Positions 17,096-25,192 of a stretch of 64,000 nt of DNA are shown one piece after another. Origin of the DNA: Polycyclovorans sp002706265. Lineage in GTDB: Bacteria > Pseudomonadota > Gammaproteobacteria > Nevskiales > Nevskiaceae. Position 1 is the first letter of the stretch. The number at the start of each line of letters is the position of its first letter. Both the position numbers and the translations under genes were made by a program. The stretch spans positions 62,001 to 126,000 of the forward strand of contig CAXBBM010000004.1 in assembly GCA_963973915.1 (NCBI GenBank), written 5' to 3'. The notes beneath the pieces were generated by a model. It saw only the letters and a program-made list of their open reading frames with translations, was not told where the DNA came from and made no database searches.

Positions 17096-17725
17096 ATGCG
17101 CACCATTCAGAAAGGGCCGGAGCCCGTCACCCTGACCCGGCATCGTCAGCAGCCGCACGCGGACTACGACAATTACAGGGATATGGACGGCCTGCGGGCG
17201 GCGCTGGTTGCCGAACAACGGGGCGTGTGCTGCTACTGCCAGTCGCGCATCCGGGCGACGGCGGAGGGCATGAAGGTCGAGCATTGGCAATGCCAAGTAC
17301 ATCACCCGGATCGGCAACTGGACTACAGAAATCTGCTTGGTGCATGCCATGGTGGACACGGCCGGCCCAAGCACGAACAGCATTGCGATACGCGCAAGAG
17401 CAACAATGCCCTGTGCTTCAGCGTGTGCGACCCCGCCCACCCCATCGAAAGGCAGATCCGTTTCCTGGGTGACGGCAAGATTTGCGCGGACGATGCCGCC
17501 ATCGACGATTGCATCAATGCGGTGCTCAACCTCAATCTGCCGCGCCTAGTGAGCAACCGCAAGGCGGTGCTCGCAGCGTTTCAGCAGCGCCTGAAGGACG
17601 GACGCCGTGTCGACCCGGCACGCGAACTGCTGAAATGGGACGGCACGCAAGGTGGTGAATTGCCTGAGTTCGCGCAGGTGATGGTCTACTGGCTGTGCAA
17701 GCGACTGAGGAGAGCCAGCGTATGA
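17096..17725 (+). CDS. ptuB: HNH endonuclease, Septu PtuB-like (TIGR02646 family)
   Basis: A 209-residue HNH nuclease starting on the base after the ptuA stop. It opens with the family signature MRTIQKGPEPVTLTRHR. The metal-binding ββα fold shows a CxxC at 45-48 (CCYC), VEHW with H63, LDYRNLLGAC with N79 and C84, and HCD at 96-98. The later NLNLPRLVSNRK block is also characteristic of the family, which includes the effectors of Septu and retron Ec78. Predicted role: nucleic-acid cleavage during phage infection, held in check by PtuA. Its stop overlaps the fic ATG. Confidence 0.87.
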   Translation: MRTIQKGPEPVTLTRHRQQPHADYDNYRDMDGLRAALVAEQRGVCCYCQSRIRATAEGMKVEHWQCQVHHPDRQLDYRNLLGACHGGHGRPKHEQHCDTRKSNNALCFSVCDPAHPIERQIRFLGDGKICADDAAIDDCINAVLNLNLPRLVSNRKAVLAAFQQRLKDGRRVDPARELLKWDGTQGGELPEFAQVMVYWLCKRLRRASV

Positions 17726-18855
17726 AGTTCGAATCCTTCAAGGCCGGCCGCTGGCAGGCACGCTACCAGTACAGAAGCTTCGAGCCGGTGCCGGTCAACC
17801 ATGCCTGGACTTGGGAAGATTCTCAGATCAATGCGCTGCTGGAGCAGGCCACGCGGGCGCTGGGGGAGCTGAACGCGTTTTCGCTGATCGTGCCGGACAT
17901 CGATCTGTTTATTCAGATGCATGTGGTGAAGGAGGCGCAGTCATCGAGCAAGATCGAAGGGACCCAGACCGGCATCGATGAGGCCTTGATGCCGGAAGCG
18001 CAGATCCGCCCGGAAAAGCGCGACGACTGGCGCGAGGTACGTAATTACATTGAGGCGGTCAACACAGCGGTCGCCGAGCTGAACAATCTGCCGCTGTCCA
18101 ATCGCTTGCTGAAACAGACCCATGCGATCCTGATGCAGGGCGTGCGCGGAGAGCACAAACTGCCAGGCGAGTTCCGCGCCAGCCAGAACTGGATCGGCGG
18201 GTCGAGCCTGGCCGACGCCGCGTTCATTCCGCCGCACCACGAGGGCGTTTCGGCACTGATGGGCGATCTTGAACTGTTCTGGCACAACGACACCATCGTC
18301 GTGCCGCATTTGATCCGGGTGGCCATCAGCCACTACCAGTTCGAGACGGTCCATCCTTTCCTCGACGGCAACGGACGCATCGGCCGATTGCTGATTCCGC
18401 TATATCTGGTCAGCCATGGTCTGCTGGCCAAGCCGTCGCTGTATCTGTCGGATTTTTTTGAGCGCAACCGCGCCAGCTACTACGACGCGCTGACGCGCGT
18501 CCGCACCAGCAACGATCTGATCCACTGGATTCGCTTCTTCCTCAATGGCGTGGCGCAGACTGCCACCAAGGGACGGGACGTGTTCCGGCAAGTGCTGGCG
18601 CTGCGCACCGAGGTTGAGCAGGCAGCGATGGGCATGGGCAAGCGGGCCGCACTGGCGCGGGAGGCTCTGAACCTGCTTTATCGCCGGCCGGTTATTGAGG
18701 CTGGCGATCTGACCCAGGCCCTTGAGGTGACGACACCGACCGCGAATGCGCTGATCAAGATTTTGATTGACAAAGGTATTCTGGTCGAGACGACGGGTCA
18801 GCAGCGCGGGCGGGTATATGCCTTCGATCGTTACCTAGACCTGTTCGTAAAGTAA
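17722..18855 (+). CDS. Fic domain adenylyltransferase
   Basis: A 377-residue class II Fic protein. The catalytic motif is HPFLDGNGRIGR at 211-222, a perfect match to HPFx(D/E)GNGRxxR, so AMP transfer from ATP to a protein hydroxyl is expected. The inhibitory helix motif (S/T)xxxE(G/N) is present as S75-S-K-I-E79-G80, so the protein can autoinhibit itself. A Fic_N domain precedes the core and a winged helix follows (TQALEVTTPTANALIKILIDKGIL). The start is the ATG overlapping the ptuB stop (ATGA). The target is unknown. Fic genes occur as passengers in type I R-M operons, but a defensive role here is inferred. Confidence 0.92.
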   Translation: MKFESFKAGRWQARYQYRSFEPVPVNHAWTWEDSQINALLEQATRALGELNAFSLIVPDIDLFIQMHVVKEAQSSSKIEGTQTGIDEALMPEAQIRPEKRDDWREVRNYIEAVNTAVAELNNLPLSNRLLKQTHAILMQGVRGEHKLPGEFRASQNWIGGSSLADAAFIPPHHEGVSALMGDLELFWHNDTIVVPHLIRVAISHYQFETVHPFLDGNGRIGRLLIPLYLVSHGLLAKPSLYLSDFFERNRASYYDALTRVRTSNDLIHWIRFFLNGVAQTATKGRDVFRQVLALRTEVEQAAMGMGKRAALAREALNLLYRRPVIEAGDLTQALEVTTPTANALIKILIDKGILVETTGQQRGRVYAFDRYLDLFVK

Positions 18856-18906
18856 AGAAAGCGGCGATTCTTTAACTTAAGTTTCGCGCAAGTAAAGGGG
18901 AAAGGG

Positions 18907-21900
18907 ATGAAGCGAACCTCTGAGGCCGCCTTTGAAACCGTTATCGAATCGGTCTTGCTGGACGCCGGTTATACGAGAATCGACGGTCGGGGTTTCGACC
19001 GCGAACGGGCGATCTTCCCCGATGAGGCGCTGAATTTCATCCGCGCCACGCAGGGCAAGGTGTGGGAGAAGCTGGAGGCGCTGCACGGGGAGCAGACCGG
19101 CGCGCGAGTGCTGGAATCGCTATGCAAGTGGCTGGACGTTCATGGCACGCTGGCCACATTGCGCCACGGCTTCAAGTGTTTCGGCAAAACGCTGCGGATC
19201 GCCTTTTTCCGCCCGGCCCACGGCCTGAACCCGGAGTTGGAGGCGCGCTATCAGGCCAACCGGCTGGGGCTGACCCGGCAGTTGCACTTCAGCCCAAGAA
19301 CAGAAAAATCGCTGGACGTGGTGCTGTCGGTCAACGGCATTCCGGTGGTGACGCTGGAACTCAAGAACCCCTTGAGCGGCCAGACGGTGGCGAATGCCAT
19401 CCACCAGTACCGCCACGACCGCGATCCGCGCGAGCCGATCTTCGTGTTCACCAAGCGCGCGCTGGTGCATTTTGCAGTGGATACTGAAGAGGCGCACATG
19501 ACCACGCGCCTGGCCGGTTCGTCCACCTACTTTCTGCCCTTCAACCGGGGCATGGATGGCGGCGCGGGCAATCCACCCGACCGAGACGGGCGTAATTACA
19601 AGACCGCCTACCTGTGGGAGGAAGTCCTGCAACGTGACAGCCTGCTCGACCTGCTGGCTCGCTTTCTGCACCTCGATGTGGAGGAAAAAACCACGGACGA
19701 CGGCAAGAAGCTACGCAAGGAAAGCCTGATCTTTCCGCGTTACCACCAGTTGCAGGCGGTGCGCCGGATGGTGGCGGCCGCCGCCAGCGAGGGCGTAGGG
19801 CACAACTATCTGGTGGAGCATTCAGCTGGCAGCGGCAAGAGCAACACCATTGCCTGGCTGGCGCACCGCCTGTCCAGCCTGCACAACGAGCGTGACGAAC
19901 GGCTGTTCGACAGCGTGGTGGTCATCACCGACCGCGTGGTGCTGGACCGCCAGTTGCAGAGCACGATCTACCAGTTCGATCACCGCCAGGGCGTGGTGCA
20001 GAAAATCGACGAGGACTCGCGCCAGCTCGCCGAGGCACTGGAAGCCGGCGTGCCGATCATCATCACCACGCTGCAGAAGTTCCCGTTCGTGTCCGGGCAA
20101 CTGGCCAAGCTGAGCGAGGAGCGCGGCGAAGGCAGCAAGAGCCATCTGCCAACCCGCAAGTACGCGGTGATCATCGACGAGGCCCACAGCTCGCAGTCGG
20201 GTGAGACGGCAACTGAGCTCAAGGGCGTGTTGGGCGGCGCCGAGCTGCGCAAAAAGGCGCAGGAGATGGCCGAGGAAGAAGGCGAAGTCGAGCTGGAGCG
20301 CCTGTTCCGCTCCATGGCCAAGCGCGGCCACCAGCCGAACATGAGCTTCTTTGCCTTCACCGCCACGCCCAAGCACAAGACGCTGGCGATCTTCGGCCGC
20401 AATGGCGAACCCTTCCACCACTACACGATGCGCCAGGCCATCGAGGAAGGCTTCATCGAGGATGTGCTGAAGAGCTACGTCACCTACAAGACCTATTACA
20501 AGCTGATCAAGAAGGCCGAGGATGACCCCAACGTCGAGCGCAAGAAGGCGGCCAAGGCATTGGCCCGTTTCATGCGCCTGCACCCGCACAACATCGGCCA
20601 GAAGACTGAAGTAATGGTCGAGCACTTCCAGCACTTCACCCGCCACAAGATCGGCGGGCATGCGAAGGCGATGGTGGTCACCGGCTCGCGGCTGGAGGCG
20701 GTGCGCTACAAGCAGGAATTCGACCGCTACATCGCCGAGAAGGGTTATCCGATCAAGAGTCTGGTGGCCTTCTCGGGCACGGTGGAAGACGACAAGGTTC
20801 CTGAGAAAACCTACACGGAAGTGGAGATGAATGGTGGGGTGAGGGAATCGGGCCTGCCCGACACTTTCGCCAAGCCGGAATTTCGGGTGCTGCTGGTGGC
20901 CGAGAAATACCAGACCGGCTTCGACCAGCCGCTGCTACACACGATGTACGTGGACAAGCGCCTGGCGGGCATTCAAGCCGTGCAGACGTTATCGCGCCTG
21001 AACCGAACTCATCCGCTCAAGGACGACACCTTCGTGCTGGATTTCGTGAATGACCCAGCCGAAATCCAGGAGGCCTTCCGCCAGTATTACGAAGGCTCGG
21101 TCATGGGCGAGCAGGTCGATCCGGACAAGCTCTACGAGGTCAAGGCGGAGCTCGATGCCTCGGGCATCTACCTTCAGTCCGAGGTCGTGGAATTCGCGCG
21201 GGTGTTCTTCGCGCCGAAGCGCCGCCAGAGCCCGAGCGATCACAAGGCGATGAACGCCATTCTCGATCAGGCGGTCGCGCGCTTCGTGCAGTTGCAGAAC
21301 AACGAAGAGGAAGAAGCCGAACTGTGGCGAGGCAAGGTGCAGGCTTTTCGCAATCTGTATGGCTTCCTGAGCCAGGTGATCCCCTACCAGGACAGTGACC
21401 TGGAAAAGCTGTTCACCTATCTGCGCCACCTCGCGTTGAAGCTGCCTAGGCGCAAGAGCGGGCCGGGCTATCAGTTTGATGAAGAAGTCGAGCTCGATTA
21501 CTACCGGTTGCAGAAAATCAGCGAAGGCTCGATCAGCCTGAACGAGGGGTATGCCAAGCCCCTGGACGGCCCGCGCGAGGTCGGCTCCGGCATGGTGCGC
21601 GATGATCAGTTGTCGCTGTCACGCCTGATCGACATCATCAACGAACGCTTCGGCGGCGAGCTCAACGAAGCGGATCAACTGTTCTTCGACCAGATCGCCG
21701 AGGCGGCCAGCCAAAGCGAAGCGCTGCAGAAGGCTGCCGAGGTCAACTCGCTGGACAAATTCCAACTGGTATTCCAGCAGGTGCTGGAATCGCTGTTCAT
21801 TGAGCGGATGGAGCTCAATGAAGAGCTGTTCACCGAATTCATGAGCAAGCCGGACTTGCGAGCTTTGGTCACTAAAGCGCTAGGGAGTCAGATTTATTCC

Positions 21901-21951
21901 CGCCTTTCGGCCCAGCAATCGATTAGCAAATCAGCGAAGTCGGCTGTATGA
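18907..21951 (+). CDS. hsdR: Type I restriction endonuclease subunit HsdR
   Basis: A 1014-residue translocase-nuclease that cuts unmodified DNA after ATP-driven translocation. The N-terminal nuclease site is D137 with E151-L-K153 (LDVVLSV, TLELKNP). The SF2 motor follows: Walker A SAGSGKS at 306-312 and DEAH at 424-427, then FFAFTATPKHKTL and the helicase C-terminal block QTGFDQPLLHTMYVDKRLAGIQAVQTLSRLNR. The C-terminus is helical. The ATG follows a strong GGGGAAAGGG ribosome-binding site 51 bp after fic, so it is independently initiated. The stop overlaps the sbcB ATG. Intact and full length. Confidence 0.96.
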   Translation: MKRTSEAAFETVIESVLLDAGYTRIDGRGFDRERAIFPDEALNFIRATQGKVWEKLEALHGEQTGARVLESLCKWLDVHGTLATLRHGFKCFGKTLRIAFFRPAHGLNPELEARYQANRLGLTRQLHFSPRTEKSLDVVLSVNGIPVVTLELKNPLSGQTVANAIHQYRHDRDPREPIFVFTKRALVHFAVDTEEAHMTTRLAGSSTYFLPFNRGMDGGAGNPPDRDGRNYKTAYLWEEVLQRDSLLDLLARFLHLDVEEKTTDDGKKLRKESLIFPRYHQLQAVRRMVAAAASEGVGHNYLVEHSAGSGKSNTIAWLAHRLSSLHNERDERLFDSVVVITDRVVLDRQLQSTIYQFDHRQGVVQKIDEDSRQLAEALEAGVPIIITTLQKFPFVSGQLAKLSEERGEGSKSHLPTRKYAVIIDEAHSSQSGETATELKGVLGGAELRKKAQEMAEEEGEVELERLFRSMAKRGHQPNMSFFAFTATPKHKTLAIFGRNGEPFHHYTMRQAIEEGFIEDVLKSYVTYKTYYKLIKKAEDDPNVERKKAAKALARFMRLHPHNIGQKTEVMVEHFQHFTRHKIGGHAKAMVVTGSRLEAVRYKQEFDRYIAEKGYPIKSLVAFSGTVEDDKVPEKTYTEVEMNGGVRESGLPDTFAKPEFRVLLVAEKYQTGFDQPLLHTMYVDKRLAGIQAVQTLSRLNRTHPLKDDTFVLDFVNDPAEIQEAFRQYYEGSVMGEQVDPDKLYEVKAELDASGIYLQSEVVEFARVFFAPKRRQSPSDHKAMNAILDQAVARFVQLQNNEEEEAELWRGKVQAFRNLYGFLSQVIPYQDSDLEKLFTYLRHLALKLPRRKSGPGYQFDEEVELDYYRLQKISEGSISLNEGYAKPLDGPREVGSGMVRDDQLSLSRLIDIINERFGGELNEADQLFFDQIAEAASQSEALQKAAEVNSLDKFQLVFQQVLESLFIERMELNEELFTEFMSKPDLRALVTKALGSQIYSRLSAQQSISKSAKSAV

Positions 21952-23408
21952 CGATAGGCCCATCCCCGCGCTTCCTCTGGCACGACTACGAAACCTTTGG
22001 CGCCGATGCCGCGCGCGACCGCCCCTCACAGTTTGCCGGGGTGTACACCGACGCGGCGTTGAACCCGGTGGGCGCGCCGCTGATGTTTCACTGCCAGCCC
22101 ACGATCGATGTGCTGCCGCACCCCGATGCGGTGCTCATCACCGGCATCACGCCGCAGATGGCCGAGCGCGACGGCCTGCCGGAGTATCAGTTTGCCGAGC
22201 GCATCCACGACGCGTTCAGCGGCCCCGAGGTCTGCGGCGTGGGCTACAACTCGATCCGCTTTGACGACGAGTTCACCCGCCACCTGTTCTGGCGCAATTT
22301 CATCGATCCGTACCGGCGCGAGTGGTTTGGCGGCAACAGCCGCTGGGACCTGATCGACGTGATCCGCCTGTGGCACGCGCTGCGCCCCGCCGGGCTGGAG
22401 TGGCCCGTCAACGACAAGGGCAGCACCAGCTTCAAGCTGGAACATCTGACGCAGGCCAACGGACTGGTGCACGAGCGCGCCCACGACGCGCTCTCGGACG
22501 TGTACGCCACCCTGGCCCTGGCACAACGGCTCAAGGCGGCACAGCCGCGCCTGTTCGAGCATGCGTTGAAGCTGCGTGACAAGCGGGTCGCCGCCCAGCT
22601 GCTGAGGCTGGGTGATCCACAGCCGGTGCTGCACGTGTCGCAGCGCATCCCCGCCGCGCTGGGCTGCATCAGCGCGGTGATGCCGCTGGCCGTTCATCCG
22701 GTCAACCGCAACTGCATCATCAGCTTCGATTTGCGACAGGACCCCTCAGACCTGCTGAGCCTTGATGTGGACGACCTGCACGACCGGCTGTTCACGCCGG
22801 CTGCCGAACTGCCCGAGGGCATCGAACGACTCGCGCTCAAGGGCATTCATCTCAACAAGTCGCCGATGCTGGCGCCGATGAACACGCTCAGCGCCGAGGC
22901 CGCCGAACGCTGGCAACTCGACCTGCCCGCCATTCAGGCGCATCACGCCACCCTGCTGGCCGTGGGCGAGGCCCTGCAACAGAAGGTGCAGGCCATCTTC
23001 GTGCAGCCCGACTTCGAAGAACAGGACGCCGAGTGCGCGCTCTACGCCGGCTTCGTGAGTGACGCCGATCGCGCCCGCTGTGAGCAACTGCGCAAGGCCG
23101 GCCCCGGCGCGGCGGCGTCCTTCGATGGCGGCTTTGAAGACGCCCGCCTCAACACCCTGCTGCTGCGCTGGCGCGCCCGCCATGCCCTCCACACGCTCAA
23201 CGAACTGGAACACGACGAGTGGACCGAGTTCGTGCGCCGCAAACTCACCGTCGACACCGGGCTGGCCAGCCTGACGCTGGACGCCTATCACCGCCGCATC
23301 GAAGACGGCCTGCGCGTTGAGACCGACCCCACCCGCCTGCGCTGGCTGCTGGACCTGAAGCACTGGCCACGCGACAGCCGGCTCGACGACCTGATCGGCA
23401 CGGTCTGA
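21948..23408 (+). CDS. sbcB: Exodeoxyribonuclease I, with island-supplied start
   Basis: A 486-residue 3'-5' single-strand exonuclease (ExoI) of recombination and mismatch repair. Motif I is D13-Y-E15, with later DEDDh elements such as HDALSDVYATLALAQRL, and the SH3-like and C-terminal helical domains are present. Length matches E. coli ExoI. The first seven residues (MTIGPSP) come from the island and replace the native MSTTPQ. The ATG overlaps the hsdR stop by ATGA, so translation is now coupled to hsdR. The catalytic domain is complete, so activity should be retained, but expression is now tied to the defence operon. Confidence 0.95.
   Translation: MTIGPSPRFLWHDYETFGADAARDRPSQFAGVYTDAALNPVGAPLMFHCQPTIDVLPHPDAVLITGITPQMAERDGLPEYQFAERIHDAFSGPEVCGVGYNSIRFDDEFTRHLFWRNFIDPYRREWFGGNSRWDLIDVIRLWHALRPAGLEWPVNDKGSTSFKLEHLTQANGLVHERAHDALSDVYATLALAQRLKAAQPRLFEHALKLRDKRVAAQLLRLGDPQPVLHVSQRIPAALGCISAVMPLAVHPVNRNCIISFDLRQDPSDLLSLDVDDLHDRLFTPAAELPEGIERLALKGIHLNKSPMLAPMNTLSAEAAERWQLDLPAIQAHHATLLAVGEALQQKVQAIFVQPDFEEQDAECALYAGFVSDADRARCEQLRKAGPGAAASFDGGFEDARLNTLLLRWRARHALHTLNELEHDEWTEFVRRKLTVDTGLASLTLDAYHRRIEDGLRVETDPTRLRWLLDLKHWPRDSRLDDLIGTV
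21969..22007 (+). repeat. Right 39-bp direct repeat bounding the defence island
   Basis: Perfect copy of 9890-9928, inside the 5' coding region of the intact sbcB. The distance between the repeats is 12,079 bp. Confidence 0.95.
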
Positions 23409-23615
23409 CGCGCCACCGATCAACGCATCCCGGCGCAGCGCCCGGCAAGGCCGTGCCGCTGCCTGCCACGCACGTGCGCGCCCGGCCTGTTGCGACGATC
23501 CACCTGTTGGGCATCGCGTGCCGGCTACCGCTTGCAACCAGGTTCGGCTGGCGCCTGCGACCGATCCATCACGTGCGACACCGTCGCTGGCGGCGCATTG
23601 CCACCCTCATTCGTA

Positions 23616-23632
23616 TACGGCAAAATGCCGTA
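23616..23632. promoter_or_regulatory. Palindromic operator before the TacA-like gene
   Basis: Perfect inverted repeat TACGGCA-AAA-TGCCGTA, 22 bp before the antitoxin ATG. Ribbon-helix-helix antitoxins autoregulate at sites like this. Assignment is by position and symmetry only. The preceding stretch from 23409 shows no other gene. Confidence 0.6.
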
Positions 23633-23653
23633 CTTATAAATGAGGACAAAGTC

Positions 23654-23923
23654 ATGTCTACCGCACGTTTCGATCTCAAGTTGGACCCGGACGACAAGGA
23701 GACCGTCGCCAAAGCCGCCGCCCTGATGGGCACGACGATGGCGGGTTTCGTGCGTTCCGCCGCCAAGGAAAAAGCCCAGGCGCTGCTGGATCGCGAGGCC
23801 AGAATCACGCTGACGCGCGGCGACGCCGAGGCGTTCATTGCCGCACTCGATGCCGCCTTCCGCCCCAACGCGGCTCTTGAGCAGGCGCTTTCGCAGGCCA
23901 GGCGCCAGGTACGGCGTGCTTGA
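23654..23923 (+). CDS. DUF1778 / TacA-type antitoxin (ribbon-helix-helix)
   Basis: An 89-residue protein with an N-terminal ribbon-helix-helix DNA-binding segment (STARFDLKLDPDDKETVAKAAALMGTTMAGFVRSAA, split over residues 2-37) followed by a helical toxin-binding tail. DUF1778 antitoxins neutralise the adjacent GNAT toxin and repress their own operon. The ATG at 23654 has GAGG about 10 bases upstream. A longer frame from 23453 lacks conserved sequence. It overlaps the toxin gene by 8 bp. Confidence 0.85.
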   Translation: MSTARFDLKLDPDDKETVAKAAALMGTTMAGFVRSAAKEKAQALLDREARITLTRGDAEAFIAALDAAFRPNAALEQALSQARRQVRRA

Positions 23924-24401
23924 AGAGGTCCCGCTCGATCCGGACGTCCATGATCGCGCAGGTTTCGACTGCGGCGTTGCAGCACTGAACGAGTATCTGC
24001 GTCGTTTCGCCGGACAGCACCGGCGCATGGGCATCAGCGCAACCTATGTGCTGATTGACTCGGATCAGCCCCGCGTTGTGCTGGGCTACTACTCGCTCAG
24101 TGCCGCCGAGGTGGATGTCGCGCGCTTGTCTGATTCGGACCGCAAGAAGCTCCCACGCTTTCCCATCCCCTGTTACCGCATGGGGCGTCTGGCCTGCCGC
24201 ACGGATCGCCGAGGCGCCGGCCTGGGACGCCTGCTGGTCGGCTGTGCCGTCGATCGCTGCCTGCAGACGAAAAAGCAGATCCCGGCCTATGCGTTACTTG
24301 TCGATGCAAAGAATGCCAGCGCCAAGGCGTTCTACGAGCACTACGGCTTTACACCGCTTCTCGATCGCGCCATGACCCTGTACCTGCCGCTCGGTCGGTG
24401 A
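23916..24401 (+). CDS. GNAT toxin, TacT-like
   Basis: A 161-residue GNAT acetyltransferase of the TacT/AtaT group. These toxins acetylate the amino group of charged aminoacyl-tRNA and block translation. Visible features are the N-terminal FDCGVAALNEYLRRFAGQ, the acetyl-CoA loop GRLACRTDRRGAGLGRLLV and the C-terminal AKAFYEHYGFTPLLDRAMTLYLPL, whose tyrosine is the usual catalytic residue. The GTG at 23916, within the end of the antitoxin gene, is chosen because it gives the standard length and N-terminus. Confidence 0.87.
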   Translation: MLEEVPLDPDVHDRAGFDCGVAALNEYLRRFAGQHRRMGISATYVLIDSDQPRVVLGYYSLSAAEVDVARLSDSDRKKLPRFPIPCYRMGRLACRTDRRGAGLGRLLVGCAVDRCLQTKKQIPAYALLVDAKNASAKAFYEHYGFTPLLDRAMTLYLPLGR

Positions 24402-24633
24402 CCGCCGGCTCCGTTGCAAACGGTGGGGCATCGCGGGGGGACTGGACGGCCGAAGACGTTGCATTCCGCAGCCTGAGGGCAGCGGCGGGCCATTGCCGCT
24501 CACCGCCGCCGGCAAATGCCCATCGTCGCAGGGTGCGCATCCGGCGTTCGCGCGTGAATCGAGGCGCCACGCAGACTCCTGTGACGGGCACGCCTGAGGT
24601 GACGTTGGGCATGGCGCGCGAGTAGCGTCAGTT

Positions 24634-24649
24634 ATTACATTGATGTAAT
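24634..24649. promoter_or_regulatory. Palindromic MarR-type operator
   Basis: Perfect 16-bp inverted repeat ATTACAT-TG-ATGTAAT, ending 15 bp before the marR-like ATG. Size and AT-rich character fit a MarR dimer site in an otherwise GC-rich region, which implies autoregulation of the operon. The rest of 24402-24633 shows no convincing gene. Confidence 0.65.
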
Positions 24650-24664
24650 GTCGGCATATCAATC

Positions 24665-25192
24665 ATGAAGACCAAAGACCGCCTACATGCCGTGGACGCC
24701 AGCGCCAAGCGCTGGCTTGAGGGCGTTCCGGAGTTTCCCGCCGAAGACGTGATGTTGATGCGCCTGATTCGCGTCGCCAGCCTGGGCATCACGGCGTTCA
24801 CCGATCCGGCGCTCAGGCCAACCGGCCTGACCGAGAGCTCCTTCCACACGCTGGTTGTCGCGATGGCCAGCGGCGACGACGGCACCACGCCCTCGGCACT
24901 GTGCGAGCAGGTGGGCCAGAACCACGCCAACATGACCCGCATTCTCAGCGTGCTCGCGAAAGAGGCGTTGGTACAGATCAGCCCCGACCCGCGGGATGCA
25001 CGACGGCGGCGCATCGTGGCCACGGCCGCGGGACACGCGCTGGTGCGCCACTACGCCGGCCGGTTTCAACCCATCGTGCACACCGCCTTCGGCAGCCTCA
25101 GTACGGCCGAAAAGCGGGCGCTGCAAAGCATGCTGCGCCGGCTCATCGGCTCGATGGACACGGCTGAAATCATGGCCGCAGAAGACGCATGA
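24665..25192 (+). CDS. MarR family transcriptional regulator
   Basis: A 175-residue winged-helix repressor. The DNA-binding core is TPSALCEQVGQNHANMTRILSVLAKEALVQISPDPRDARRRRIVATAAGHALV, with the recognition helix and the D-x-R-D-x-R wing. It follows a perfect palindrome and overlaps the next gene by ATGA, so it probably represses the porin-efflux operon and responds to a small lipophilic ligand. The ligand is unknown. Confidence 0.9.
   Translation: MKTKDRLHAVDASAKRWLEGVPEFPAEDVMLMRLIRVASLGITAFTDPALRPTGLTESSFHTLVVAMASGDDGTTPSALCEQVGQNHANMTRILSVLAKEALVQISPDPRDARRRRIVATAAGHALVRHYAGRFQPIVHTAFGSLSTAEKRALQSMLRRLIGSMDTAEIMAAEDA

Larger units (their letters stand above)
9929..22007 (+). mobile_element. 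Defence island inserted in sbcB (type I R-M + Septu-like + Fic)
   Basis: About 12.08 kb lies between two copies of a 39-bp stretch of sbcB. It contains hsdM, an AlbA_2 ATP-binding gene, an hsdM 3' duplicate, hsdS, ptuA, ptuB, fic and hsdR, all on the plus strand, mostly with 1- to 4-bp overlaps. No integrase, transposase or relaxase gene is visible inside. Either the recombinase acts in trans or has been lost, or the island entered by recombination at the short homology. Its right end supplies a new start codon for sbcB. Confidence 0.8.

Noticed and set aside
24402..24633. 75-codon frame between the GNAT toxin and marR
   Set aside because: No ribosome-binding site, no domain and biased Arg/Ala composition. 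Treated as non-coding.
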